Virus record (IMG/VR): IMGVR_UViG_3300006810_000082 | Location: 1-46,330 of that record | Length of the DNA stretch: 46,330 bases | Origin: a virus | Direction: 5' to 3' (one strand) | Shown here: piece after piece, positions 1-7,829 of the stretch | Numbering within the stretch: the first letter of the stretch is position 1 | Layout: the number at the start of each line of letters is the position of its first letter | Position numbers and translations under genes: made by a program | Notes under the pieces: model-generated | Database searches by the model: none | Seen by the model: only the letters and a program-made list of their open reading frames with translations | Told to the model about the DNA's origin: nothing

Positions 1-771
1 AGTGATTACGTTAAGTTACAGCGTAATTTTGATGAAGCGAATCCTGAGGCTTTGCTACGTGACTACCTTAAGGCTACGGAGACAGCTCTTGATGATGACG
101 ATATACAGTCATTAATGGATGAGTACTCCTACGATGCAGACTTAGATGATAAGTCGGATATTAAGAAGGTCAAAGTAGCAAAGAAGAAAGCTATTGCTAA
201 AGCTAAGAACTACTTCGTTGAGCAGCAAGAGAAATACAAGCAACCCCTTGAGTCAAGGCCGGAAGCTATCTCTGAGGGTGAGAAAGAGCAGTACAATGCT
301 TACAAGCAATATTTAAATGAAGCTGCAACGCAGCAAGAGGAGACTAAACGAAAGTCTGAGTGGTTCACACAGAAGACTGACGAAGTTTTTAACAATGAGT
401 TCAAAGGTTTTGAGTTCAATATTGGAGAAGATAAAGTTACGTATAGTCCGGGTAACGCAGAAGAAACCAAAAAGTCACAGTTATCACCTATGAACTTTGT
501 TAACAAGTACTTAGATGAGAACGGGCTTATGAAGGACGCTGCAGGATACCATAAAGCGTTAGCAGTTGCAATGAACCCTGAAAAGTTTGCTCAATATTTT
601 TATGAGCAGGGTAAGGCTAATGCCACAGAGGATGTGATGAGGAAGACTAAGAATATCAATATGACAACTCGTAACACACCTGAGGTATCGTCTAAATCAG
701 GGACACAGTTTAAATCTTTAAATAATGATTCAGGTCGTGGTTTAAAGATTAGAAGTATTAAAAGAACATAA
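1..771 (+). CDS. Scaffold-like protein, C-terminal part (5' end outside window)
   Basis: The frame is open from base 1, so the true start lies upstream; the first possible internal start is a TTG at 52, which I do not believe. The visible 256 residues are strongly charged, rich in Asp, Glu, Lys and Gln, and predicted to be mostly helical, with a basic C-terminal tail (RGLKIRSIKRT). An acidic helical protein with a basic tail placed directly before the major capsid gene is the usual picture of a phage scaffolding protein, whose tail binds the capsid shell during prohead assembly. This is inference from composition and position; no catalytic motif is visible. The gene ends 19 bases before the capsid start, so both are probably on one transcript. 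Confidence 0.65.
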   Translation, partial: SDYVKLQRNFDEANPEALLRDYLKATETALDDDDIQSLMDEYSYDADLDDKSDIKKVKVAKKKAIAKAKNYFVEQQEKYKQPLESRPEAISEGEKEQYNAYKQYLNEAATQQEETKRKSEWFTQKTDEVFNNEFKGFEFNIGEDKVTYSPGNAEETKKSQLSPMNFVNKYLDENGLMKDAAGYHKALAVAMNPEKFAQYFYEQGKANATEDVMRKTKNINMTTRNTPEVSSKSGTQFKSLNNDSGRGLKIRSIKRT

Positions 772-790
772 ATTTTAAAAATTAGAAAAA

Positions 791-2224
791 ATGGCAGGAG
801 CTATTACAGGAGCTGCAGGGCAACCGGCATTACAGCCGAGTGCGGAGCAAGTTGCATTACAGAGCAACTATATTACAGATTTTAACTTCTTAAATCAGTA
901 TCTACCTGATACTTATGAGAAGGAATTTGAGCGTTACGGAAATCGTACCGTAGCATCTTTCTTACGTTTAGTAGGAGCAGAGATGCCTTCTAACTCTGAC
1001 CTTATCAAATGGGCTGAGCAAGGAAGATTACATACTAAATACGTTGGTGTTACAGGTACAGCAGCAGCAGCAGGTGCAGCGTCTAGTGTATTCACTGTTC
1101 CCGCAGGCGAATTAGGTGGAGGTTTACTTGCAGTTCGTGTAGGTCAAACAGCTATGATTATTGACAATGCAGGTGGTAACAGCGTTAAGGTTGTGGTTAC
1201 TAATGTTGACACAGCAGCGGGTACTTTTGTTGGAGCGTTTTACTCTGCAACAGCAGTAATTTCAGCTACAGCAACTTACACTATGTTTATTTACGGTTCT
1301 GAATTTAAGAAAGGTTCAGCAGGAATGCAAGGTTCTTTAGAGGCTGATGACGTATTCTTTGAAAATAAGCCAATTATCTTAAAAGATAAGTATGCAGTAT
1401 CAGGTTCTGATATGGCTCAAATTGGATGGGTTGAAGTAACTACTGAGAATGGTGCTACAGGTTACCTTTGGTACTTGAAGTCAGAGCACGAAACTCGTTT
1501 ACGTTTTGATGACTACTTAGAAACAGCTATGTTGGAAGCAGTTCCTGCAGTAGCAGCTTCAGGTGCAGCAAAAGAGTTTGGTAACGCAGCAGGTACAGAT
1601 AGCCAAGGTGGTTCTGAAGGTGTATTCTACTCTGTAAACCAACGTGGTAACGTATGGTCAGGTGGTAACCCTAACGTATTAGGTGACTTTGATTCAATCA
1701 TTCAACGTCTTGACAAGCAAGGTGCGATTGAAGAGAATGTAATCTTCGTTGACCGTCAGTTTGGATTTGATATTGACGATATGTTAGCAGCACAAAACTC
1801 TTACGGAGCAGGTGGTACTTCATATGGTTTGTTTGATAATGACCAAGAGATGGCGTTAAACTTAGGATTCACAGGATTCCGAAGAGGTTATGACTTCTAT
1901 AAGTCTGATTGGAAATACTTGAATGACCCAACTATGCGTGGTGGTTTACCACAAGGTGCAGGTTCAGGTCGAATCAACGGGTTATTAGTACCTGCAGGTT
2001 CAACTTCAGTGTATGACCAAATCTTAGGTAAGAACGCTAAGCGTCCTTTCTTACACGTACGTTACAGAGCTTCACAAACTGAAGACAGACGTTACAAGAC
2101 TTGGATTACAGGTTCAGCAGGTGGTGCAGCTACTTCTGACTTGGATGCAATGGAGGTTAACTTCTTGTCTGAGAGAGCTGTATGTACTTTAGGTGCAAAC
2201 AACTTCTTCTTATTCCAAGAGTAG
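791..2224 (+). CDS. Major capsid protein
   Basis: A 477-residue protein that I recognise as the HK97-fold capsid protein of crAss-like and related Bacteroidota podoviruses. The N-terminal third has the block FLNQYLPDTYEKEF, then RYGNRTVASFLRLVG and SDLIKWAEQGRLHTKY. An Ala/Gly/Thr-rich beta region follows (about residues 90-170), then a long domain ending with EVNFLSERAVCTLGANNF. It builds the icosahedral shell. The start follows the A-rich leader of Bacteroidota genes, with no Shine-Dalgarno. Codon use is smoother and richer in GCA and GGT than in its neighbours, as expected for the most highly expressed gene. A strong hairpin terminator follows 9 bases after the stop. Confidence 0.9.
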   Translation: MAGAITGAAGQPALQPSAEQVALQSNYITDFNFLNQYLPDTYEKEFERYGNRTVASFLRLVGAEMPSNSDLIKWAEQGRLHTKYVGVTGTAAAAGAASSVFTVPAGELGGGLLAVRVGQTAMIIDNAGGNSVKVVVTNVDTAAGTFVGAFYSATAVISATATYTMFIYGSEFKKGSAGMQGSLEADDVFFENKPIILKDKYAVSGSDMAQIGWVEVTTENGATGYLWYLKSEHETRLRFDDYLETAMLEAVPAVAASGAAKEFGNAAGTDSQGGSEGVFYSVNQRGNVWSGGNPNVLGDFDSIIQRLDKQGAIEENVIFVDRQFGFDIDDMLAAQNSYGAGGTSYGLFDNDQEMALNLGFTGFRRGYDFYKSDWKYLNDPTMRGGLPQGAGSGRINGLLVPAGSTSVYDQILGKNAKRPFLHVRYRASQTEDRRYKTWITGSAGGAATSDLDAMEVNFLSERAVCTLGANNFFLFQE

Positions 2225-2232
2225 TAGATTAT

Positions 2233-2270
2233 AAAGGGAGTCTGTTCGAACAGACTCCTTTTACTTTTTT
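2233..2270 (+). terminator. Intrinsic terminator after the capsid gene, built from the 18-base palindrome
   Basis: The palindrome AGTCTGTTCGAACAGACT (2239-2256) is extended by complementary flanks (GGG before, CCT after, then A/T pairs) to about 14 pairs, and is followed by a T-rich tract at 2259-2270. This is a standard rho-independent terminator on the plus strand and the first of 16 copies of the palindrome in the window. Confidence 0.85.
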
Positions 2271-2290
2271 TAAATTCAAATTAAATTCAA

Positions 2291-3043
2291 ATGAAAAAAA
2301 CAGTAGAGTACGTAGATAAGCAGTACAAGCTATTAGGTCAAGACGCACCTTTATCGTTTATGCTTGCTTCAAGAAATTCAAGAAGATTCCCATTACTATG
2401 GTTTGATGAGGATAAAGGAGAGCAAAGAGCGCTTCGATATGCAAGAAACCAACAGAGTCCATTCGAGGACGAGCAAGATGGCAACGCAATACTAGAGCCA
2501 ATTGTATTTGAGGATGGGTTTTTAACAGTTCCAAAATCAAACCAAGCATTACAGAAGTTTTTAGATTTACACCCTGCAAAGGATGTTAAGTATTCTTTAG
2601 TTGATAAAAACAAAGAGGCTTCTGAAGTACTAGAGGACTTAAACTTAGAGGCTGATGCATTGATTGCAGCTCGTGAGTTAAGTATAGACCAAATCGAGGC
2701 GGTTACTCGTGTAGCATTTGGTACTGACCCTAGTACAATTACATCATCTGAGCTTCGTAGAGATATTTTATTATTTGCTAAGCAGAACCCTGCGGCATTC
2801 TTGCAGGTTGTAGGAGATTCATCTTTACATATTGATTCAATGATACAATCATTCTTTGATAAAGGCGTGTTAGCTTTTAGAAAGAATAAGAAGGAAGTGT
2901 TCTTTAACACTCCTACTAATAAAAAACGGATGCTTGTTATTCCGTTTGGAGAGGACCCGTTATATGTGGTCTCATCTTACTTACAAAGTGATGATGGTCT
3001 AGACGTTCTAGAATTTCTAGAAAAAGTCGCAGAGACTAAGTAG
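2291..3043 (+). CDS. Virion-associated protein of unknown function, downstream of capsid gene
   Basis: A 250-residue protein. Residues about 20-70 carry blocks typical of a family I have seen behind capsid genes of Bacteroidota phages (PLSFMLASRNSRRFPLLWFD, then FEDEQDGNAILEPIVFEDG). The middle is helical and acidic (LEDLNLEADALIAARELSIDQ). The C-terminal half looks globular. No enzyme motif is visible. Position between capsid and decoration-type genes suggests a head or head-completion role, which is inference only. It starts at an ATG behind an A-rich leader (AATTCAAATG) and ends in a terminator hairpin at 3046-3076. Confidence 0.75.
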   Translation: MKKTVEYVDKQYKLLGQDAPLSFMLASRNSRRFPLLWFDEDKGEQRALRYARNQQSPFEDEQDGNAILEPIVFEDGFLTVPKSNQALQKFLDLHPAKDVKYSLVDKNKEASEVLEDLNLEADALIAARELSIDQIEAVTRVAFGTDPSTITSSELRRDILLFAKQNPAAFLQVVGDSSLHIDSMIQSFFDKGVLAFRKNKKEVFFNTPTNKKRMLVIPFGEDPLYVVSSYLQSDDGLDVLEFLEKVAETK

Positions 3044-3045
3044 TG

Positions 3046-3076
3046 AAAGGGAGGCAGAAATGCTTCCTTTTTTTTT
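3046..3076 (+). terminator. Intrinsic terminator
   Basis: GGGAGGC and GCTTCCT pair around the loop AGAAAT, extended by A/T pairs, and run into a block of T at 3068-3076. It closes the transcript of the 250-residue gene. A promoter-like element follows at once, so the next genes probably start a new transcript. Confidence 0.8.
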
Positions 3077-3078
3077 GC

Positions 3079-3086
3079 TATCTTTG
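3079..3086 (+). promoter_or_regulatory. Bacteroidota-type -7 box (TATCTTTG)
   Basis: TATCTTTG fits the TAnnTTTG -7 element of Bacteroidota sigma factors and lies just after a terminator and 41 bases before the next start codon. I see no good TTG at the expected -33 spacing, so it may be weak or depend on a phage factor. Confidence 0.5.
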
Positions 3087-3126
3087 TGACATTATTAATC
3101 ATTTATATAGTTAAAACAAAAAAACA

Positions 3127-3432
3127 ATGGTAAAATTTATCAAAGTAAATGACATTCCAACGCACGAGGTGCTTATAATACCTATTGCGAGTATGGTAAA
3201 AATTCAAACAAATTTAGTTGGACAAACCGATATAGTGTATAGAACGGAAGATGCAGGGTTAGACCGTTGTCAAATATCTCACGCAGCCATGCCTTCAGCT
3301 TCAGATACGGCTATGGTTGATTGGCTTACTAGACAATTTATTGCAGCTAATCAACGTCCTTGGTCAGAGCCGATGTATAACGTATTAGCTTCTGACGCTC
3401 CTTATTCAATTTCTGACATTCAAATAGCATAA
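3127..3432 (+). CDS. Small structural-type protein, first of a row of four with similar N-termini
   Basis: A 101-residue protein starting MVKFIKVND. A beta-rich N-terminal part is followed by a short helical block (TAMVDWLTRQFIAANQRPWSE) and a C-terminal strand. The next protein (97 residues) has the same plan: similar first residues, a strand-rich body, then a helix and a Pro-rich end. The two look like diverged paralogues. Function is unknown. The place between capsid and tail genes suggests a capsid decoration or fibre-base role (inference). The start has an A-rich leader (AAACAAAAAAACAATG). Confidence 0.65.
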   Translation: MVKFIKVNDIPTHEVLIIPIASMVKIQTNLVGQTDIVYRTEDAGLDRCQISHAAMPSASDTAMVDWLTRQFIAANQRPWSEPMYNVLASDAPYSISDIQIA

Positions 3433-3434
3433 TC

Positions 3435-3728
3435 ATGAGAAAGTATATATATCTAAATAACGGAACAAGTGATGTAATCATTAGTAATCTTGAAGGCATT
3501 ATGTCGGTAGGGACAACAAGTTCTACTGTATTAACATTAAAAGTTTATCAAGAAACTTCTCTTTCTAATCTTGGTGTTATAACCATAACTCACGATGCTA
3601 ATGTAGGAGCTCACGATATGAAGATTTGGATTCTTGGAGTTATTCAAGACTTGTTTAGTTCAAATTGGAAAGAGGTCGCTCCATTACAGGTTCCACCTAG
3701 AGCGGTTTCATCAATAGTTTATTCTTAA
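3435..3728 (+). CDS. Small structural-type protein, paralogue-like neighbour
   Basis: A 97-residue protein starting MRKYIYLNNG two bases after the stop of the previous gene, so the two are translated together. It has alternating strand-like segments (DVIISNLEG, TVLTLKVYQE, LGVITITHD), then a helix (HDMKIWILGVIQDLFSS) and a C-terminal VPPRAVSSIVYS. The order strand body, helix, tail mirrors the 101-residue neighbour. No family can be named; probably a minor virion surface protein. Confidence 0.65.
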   Translation: MRKYIYLNNGTSDVIISNLEGIMSVGTTSSTVLTLKVYQETSLSNLGVITITHDANVGAHDMKIWILGVIQDLFSSNWKEVAPLQVPPRAVSSIVYS

Positions 3729-3732
3729 GCCT

Positions 3733-3756
3733 ATGGCAAAGTATTTATGAATACCC
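3733..3756 (+). other. In-frame 5' extension with a TGA codon ahead of the next gene
   Basis: ATG GCA AAG TAT TTA is followed by TGA and then runs in frame into the 297-residue reading frame. Read through, it would give MAKYL-x-IPLKLTGG. That matches the N-terminal style of the next gene (MANFLKLNKSY) and of the two upstream genes. The natural start of the gene is therefore probably here, broken or recoded at the TGA at 3748-3750. Confidence 0.55.
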
Positions 3757-4650
3757 TTGAAACTAACAGGTGGAACGACAGTGACTCCAACCTACGGTAA
3801 TGTAGACTTGATTACTGATGGAGATTTTCCAACAGGCTCTACTGCTTGGACAACAGAAGGTACTTGGACTGTTGGTGGTAATGTTGCTAATAGAACAGCT
3901 AAAAATTCGGGTTTTGAATTAAAGCAAACTTTTACTTCTAACAACACTAAATCTTGGCTTGTATCATTTGAGCTTAAAACTAGAACAGGAGGTGGTGTTG
4001 GAGTAAGATTAAACGGAGGCTCTGTTGCAACATATTATGATACACCCGCTGTTTATACTGAGGTTTTAACCGGAGGAGGTACAGCAACAGATTTAATTAT
4101 TCAAGCAAACGGCACGTTTGCAGGTACAGTAGATAATGCATCTATTATAGAGGTATCACTAGGTAATTACCTTCAAGTAGTTGGGGGTGATTTTTTAACG
4201 ACTTGTAAGGTTGGGGACGTAGTGTTTAATACTACAGATAAAACTGAGGCGGTTATTGTGCAAGTTCTTGATAATAATACATTGTTACTATCTAATGATA
4301 GCCTTTCAACTGCAGGAGATTCGTTCTCTATATTTGCACCTAATGGTGATACAAGAGGGAATCAGATTCTTAGGATTGATAACTATATTATCTCTGAGTA
4401 TGACGAAGCTACGAGTGCACCTAACCAATCATCATTTTGGTTTGCTGCAGGCCCTCAGGCTGACAAGGTAACTCTGCAACAGCTTAACAATGCGGTTAAC
4501 ACATACTTTGTAGCTGACGTGATTGAGAGGTTTGTTCAGAGATTAAACGCTCAGTCAGCAACAGCTAGTAGGTTAGACATTCCTCTTAATGAGTTTAGAG
4601 ACCATAAATATAATCAGGTGTTGACAACAACAGCTATAACACTTTCATAA
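3757..4650 (+). CDS. Carbohydrate-binding-like virion protein; probable true start at 3733 across a TGA
   Basis: The open frame begins at a TTG at 3757; no ATG lies between the upstream TGA and this codon. Residues about 20-130 read as a beta-sandwich module of the carbohydrate-binding kind (LITDGDFPTGSTAWTTEG, WTVGGNVANRT, ending DNASIIEVS). The centre is strand-rich. The C-terminus is helical (QLNNAVNTYFVADVIERF). The 486-residue neighbour has the same architecture. Such modules on phage capsids or fibres bind host or environmental glycans; the role here is inferred. Odd point: the TTG start lacks an A-rich leader, while the in-frame ATG at 3733 is cut off by one TGA. Mutation, sequencing error or TGA readthrough are all possible. 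Confidence 0.65.
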   Translation: MKLTGGTTVTPTYGNVDLITDGDFPTGSTAWTTEGTWTVGGNVANRTAKNSGFELKQTFTSNNTKSWLVSFELKTRTGGGVGVRLNGGSVATYYDTPAVYTEVLTGGGTATDLIIQANGTFAGTVDNASIIEVSLGNYLQVVGGDFLTTCKVGDVVFNTTDKTEAVIVQVLDNNTLLLSNDSLSTAGDSFSIFAPNGDTRGNQILRIDNYIISEYDEATSAPNQSSFWFAAGPQADKVTLQQLNNAVNTYFVADVIERFVQRLNAQSATASRLDIPLNEFRDHKYNQVLTTTAITLS

Positions 4651-4651
4651 G

Positions 4652-6112
4652 ATGGCAAATTTTTTAAAACTAAATAAATCATACTTGGGGCCTGAGGTCC
4701 TGAGTAATGGTTCTTTTGAGGAGTACGGTCCTGACCTAGTAATAAACGGTGATTTTGCTACTGACTCTAATTGGAGTAAAGATGCAGGTTGGAGTATTAA
4801 CAACGGAAAAGCTACTTACGATGGTAGTGCTACTACTAGTGCCATAAGTCAAGCACTTAGTATTGTGTCAGGTAAAATTTATAAATTAGAGTTTACTGTT
4901 GAGGATTATGTTAGTGGTACTTTAAATGCTTTTTTAAGTAATGGTTCGTTAGGATTAAATAGTATAACAGCAAATGGTACTTATTCTCTTGATATAACAG
5001 CAACAGGTACACTATGTGTGTTTAGAAGCACAGATAGCTTTAATGGCTCAGTAACTAATGTTTCAGTACAAGAATCAGGAGCTGTTGAGCTTGTAGATAA
5101 CGGACAGTTTACAGGTATAGCTAACGGTACTGATGTAACTACTTTACCTCAGTGGTCTACCAACAATCTTGCTTCAGCAAATATTGTAGACAATGCACTT
5201 CAAGCTATATCTAGTAGTAATGAGCAATTAGTTAAATTAAATATCCCTACAGTTATAGGTACTGAATATAAGTTTAATGTAGCTAGTGTTACAGGAGATT
5301 TAGCTGACAATAGTATATCTATTTGGAATGTTAACGGAAGTGCTGCAGTAGATGTTGATGTTACGAGTGGTTCAGGTAGTCTTACGTTTGTAGCTGACGC
5401 TACAACCACACAAGTAAACTTTTTTGCAGGGAACAGGTCAGGGGTCAAGCAAACAAACTACACAGGCATCTCTCTACAAGCAACCAATCAGTTTGCTTAT
5501 GGGTATTTAAGGCTAGGTTCAGGTCAGTATTCTGTATTTAATTTACAAGCTAAGACTGTTAGGTTTGTTGCAGAATCTACTACTAGGCGTGCTGTGCAAG
5601 CTGTAGGCTCAACTACTGCTAATCAAGAGTATCTTGTTAAGATTGATGTTGCAGAAGTAGTTGGTTCAGCTCCGTTTGTGTATTGGAATGGTAGTACTAC
5701 TTTTATTAAAGTTAACTTAAAAGTGGGTGAAAATGAGATTAGATATAAAAGAGTAGGGACAAGCAACGGTATTTACTTTGGTATAGAAGCTCAAGACGCT
5801 TCTCAAGTAGGCTCATCAATTACGCTTAACAGTATATCTTGGCAAGAGGTTGTGAACCAACCAAAGCTAATTGGAGTTGATAATGTATCAATGGTGAGTG
5901 CACCAACAGATAACACTGTCGTAATAAACAACGGACTTACTGATGGAGCTGATACTCTTACTATAACTTACGCAGGTGCATCCGCATCTTCAAGAGTACA
6001 GATGAGAAACTTCTTCCAAGACAGCATTATCCGTTTAGCGAATGGTAATAACACTGCTGAGGTTTTAGAGATAACTCCTCCGGTGCTTATAACTGATATA
6101 GTTGCAAGCTAA
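4652..6112 (+). CDS. Virion surface protein with two carbohydrate-binding-like modules
   Basis: A 486-residue protein starting MANFLKLNKSY, two bases after the previous stop. After a short leader (LSNGSFEEYGPDLVINGDF) it carries one beta-sandwich-like module (about residues 27-145, with SNWSKDAGWSINNGKATYDG). A second lies at about 147-260 (VELVDNGQFTG ... ITG-like strands), and a third strand-rich block follows. The C-terminus has MRNFFQDSIIRLANG, similar in place to the helical tails of the three preceding proteins. This suggests a shared capsid- or tail-anchoring tail with variable glycan-binding bodies. No enzymatic residues are seen. It ends in a terminator at 6135-6165. Confidence 0.65.
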   Translation: MANFLKLNKSYLGPEVLSNGSFEEYGPDLVINGDFATDSNWSKDAGWSINNGKATYDGSATTSAISQALSIVSGKIYKLEFTVEDYVSGTLNAFLSNGSLGLNSITANGTYSLDITATGTLCVFRSTDSFNGSVTNVSVQESGAVELVDNGQFTGIANGTDVTTLPQWSTNNLASANIVDNALQAISSSNEQLVKLNIPTVIGTEYKFNVASVTGDLADNSISIWNVNGSAAVDVDVTSGSGSLTFVADATTTQVNFFAGNRSGVKQTNYTGISLQATNQFAYGYLRLGSGQYSVFNLQAKTVRFVAESTTRRAVQAVGSTTANQEYLVKIDVAEVVGSAPFVYWNGSTTFIKVNLKVGENEIRYKRVGTSNGIYFGIEAQDASQVGSSITLNSISWQEVVNQPKLIGVDNVSMVSAPTDNTVVINNGLTDGADTLTITYAGASASSRVQMRNFFQDSIIRLANGNNTAEVLEITPPVLITDIVAS

Positions 6113-6134
6113 TACAGCAAGCAAACAAACTACT

Positions 6135-6165
6135 AAAGAGCTCTTTTATAGGGCTCTTTTTTTTT
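6135..6165 (+). terminator. Intrinsic terminator
   Basis: AAAGAGC (6135-6141) pairs with GCTCTTT (6153-6159) around an 11-base loop and is followed by a T block to 6165. It separates the decoration genes from the connector genes. Confidence 0.8.
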
Positions 6166-6168
6166 GCG

Positions 6169-6176
6169 TATATTTG
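6169..6176 (+). promoter_or_regulatory. Bacteroidota-type -7 box (TATATTTG)
   Basis: TATATTTG fits TAnnTTTG, stands immediately after a terminator and 15 bases before the next ATG. A TTA at 6146-6148 is a near match to the -33 TTG at 20-base spacing. Probably drives the connector and tail genes. Confidence 0.6.
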
Positions 6177-6191
6177 TGAAAAGATTTTAAG

Positions 6192-6905
6192 ATGATAGAT
6201 ACAGTAAGAAATACAGTCCTTGCTATACTTAATAAGAATAACTACGGATACCTTTCCCCATCAGACTTTAACCTGTATGCACAACAAGCACAGTTAGAGA
6301 TATTTGAGAATTGTTTTTACCAATACAATACACAGCTTAACTTAGAGAATGCGCGTAGGTCAGGAACTGAGTATGCTAATTTATCTAAAGGCATACTTGA
6401 GACTATTGATTTGTTTTCAAAGACAGCTCCGTTAGTTCAAGCTGCGACCAACACATACACAATGCCTTCAGATTATTACTTAATCAACAAGGTGCTTTGC
6501 TCAAGTGGTGGTTCATTTAAAGGAGAAGCTGAAAGGGTCAGTCAATCAAAGATTACAATGCTTAACGCTTCAGTTCTTACAGCACCTAGCGTTGATTTTC
6601 CTGCATACACGACTGAAGGTTCTGTAATGACAATTTATCCTAGTACATTTAATGGTGCTGCCGATATATCAGCTCAGTATGTTAGATACCCTGTAGCTCC
6701 TAAATGGACTTACAACACAGCTTTACAAGCACAAGGTCCTGTGTTTAATCCATCTGCAAGTGATTATCAAGACTTTGAGTTACCGCTTGACAACCTAAAT
6801 GATTTGGTTATAAAAATATGTCAGTACGCAGGTGTTGAGATACGTGAAGCGATGGTGGTGCAGTACGCACAGGGAGAAGAACAACAAAATAACTTACAAC
6901 AATAA
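6192..6905 (+). CDS. Head-tail connector / ring protein (crAss-like ring 1 type)
   Basis: A 237-residue protein. Its N-terminus (MIDTVRNTVLAILNKNNYGY, then LSPSDFNLYAQQAQLEIFEN) is a hallmark of a protein widespread in Bacteroidota podoviruses. There it precedes a second ring protein and the muzzle protein. Members form a ring below the portal that connects head and tail. The C-terminal region (DFELPLDNLNDLVIKICQYAGVEIRE) is helical. It overlaps the next gene by one base (TAATG), a sign of translational coupling. The assignment rests on recognition of the N-terminal pattern and on gene order; structural proof is not available from sequence alone. Confidence 0.7.
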   Translation: MIDTVRNTVLAILNKNNYGYLSPSDFNLYAQQAQLEIFENCFYQYNTQLNLENARRSGTEYANLSKGILETIDLFSKTAPLVQAATNTYTMPSDYYLINKVLCSSGGSFKGEAERVSQSKITMLNASVLTAPSVDFPAYTTEGSVMTIYPSTFNGAADISAQYVRYPVAPKWTYNTALQAQGPVFNPSASDYQDFELPLDNLNDLVIKICQYAGVEIREAMVVQYAQGEEQQNNLQQ

Positions 6906-7828
6906 TGGCATATATATCTCAGTATCAGTACTACGAAAATTCAGGAGCAAGCCCTGAGGATGCTAATTGGGGTTCATACCAATACGTTAGCCTAAAGGAT
7001 ATAGTCAACAACTTTATGTTGATGTATCAAGGAAACCACTCTTTAGTGAATAACGAGGACCGATTTAAGATTCTATTTCACGCTAAGCGTGCAGTACAGG
7101 AGCTTAACTACGATGCGTTTAAGGAGATTAAGACTCTTCAACTTACAGTGAATGATGCAGTACGATTCGTGTTGCCTTCAGACTATGTTAATTGGGTTCG
7201 TGTTTCTTTGTATGAGAATGGTGTGCTATACCCAATGACTGAGAATATTCAGTTAACATCAGCACAGGCGTACTTGCAAGATAATAATGCTAAGATATTA
7301 TTTGACGAAGCGGGTAGTGTATTAAAGCCTGAGTTCTCACCAATTGACGTTGATAGGATTACAGGTACTAAGAAGACAATATACTTAAATGAGAATAGCG
7401 CATACAACAATGCAGAGGGTTATTGCTGTGATGGTATGTGGTACTTTGATTTTGCAATAGGAGCTCGCTACGGGCTTAATACGGAGACGGCTAATGCTAA
7501 CCCTACCTTTAGAATAGATTCGAAAGCAGGGGTTATTAATTTTGATTCTACGATGTCAGGCAAGAGCGTGATAGTAGAGTACATATCTGATGGTATGGAA
7601 GGTGGTGATAATTCTCTTATAACAGTTAATAAATTGTTTGAGGAGTACGTGTACGCATACATCCAATATTCTATCTTAGATAGTAAGTTGGGCGTTCAGG
7701 AGTACATTGTAAATAGAGCAAGAAAAAAGAAGTCATCGCTTCTACGTAATGCAAAGATAAGAATTAGTAATATTCATCCGGGTAGATTGCTTATGAATCT
7801 AAGAGGACAAAACAAGTGGATTAAGTAG
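6905..7828 (+). CDS. Tail ring / tubular-type connector protein
   Basis: A 307-residue protein. The first half has the pattern of tail-tubular-A-like connector proteins: NNEDRFKILFHAKRAVQELN, then FKEIKTLQLTVNDAVRFVLP and DYVNWVRVSLYENGVLYPM. The C-terminus is basic and helical (RARKKKSSLLRNAKIRISN) and ends LRGQNKWIK. In crAss-like phages an equivalent protein stacks as rings between portal and muzzle. The start codon overlaps the preceding stop. The next gene begins one base after this stop, so three connector genes are tightly coupled. Confidence 0.7.
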   Translation: MAYISQYQYYENSGASPEDANWGSYQYVSLKDIVNNFMLMYQGNHSLVNNEDRFKILFHAKRAVQELNYDAFKEIKTLQLTVNDAVRFVLPSDYVNWVRVSLYENGVLYPMTENIQLTSAQAYLQDNNAKILFDEAGSVLKPEFSPIDVDRITGTKKTIYLNENSAYNNAEGYCCDGMWYFDFAIGARYGLNTETANANPTFRIDSKAGVINFDSTMSGKSVIVEYISDGMEGGDNSLITVNKLFEEYVYAYIQYSILDSKLGVQEYIVNRARKKKSSLLRNAKIRISNIHPGRLLMNLRGQNKWIK

Positions 7829-7829
7829 T

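Noticed and set aside
1344-1364. CTGATGA followed by GAAA on the plus strand inside the capsid gene, resembling a hammerhead core
   Set aside because: The bases between do not form a stem II, no matching stem I or III is present, and the sequence lies in a conserved coding region.
3748-3750. Whole-phage TGA recoding as explanation for the in-frame TGA
   Set aside because: Other genes end at TGA in tight overlaps with the next start (27357-27359, 26957-26959), and Trp is coded by TGG throughout the virion genes.
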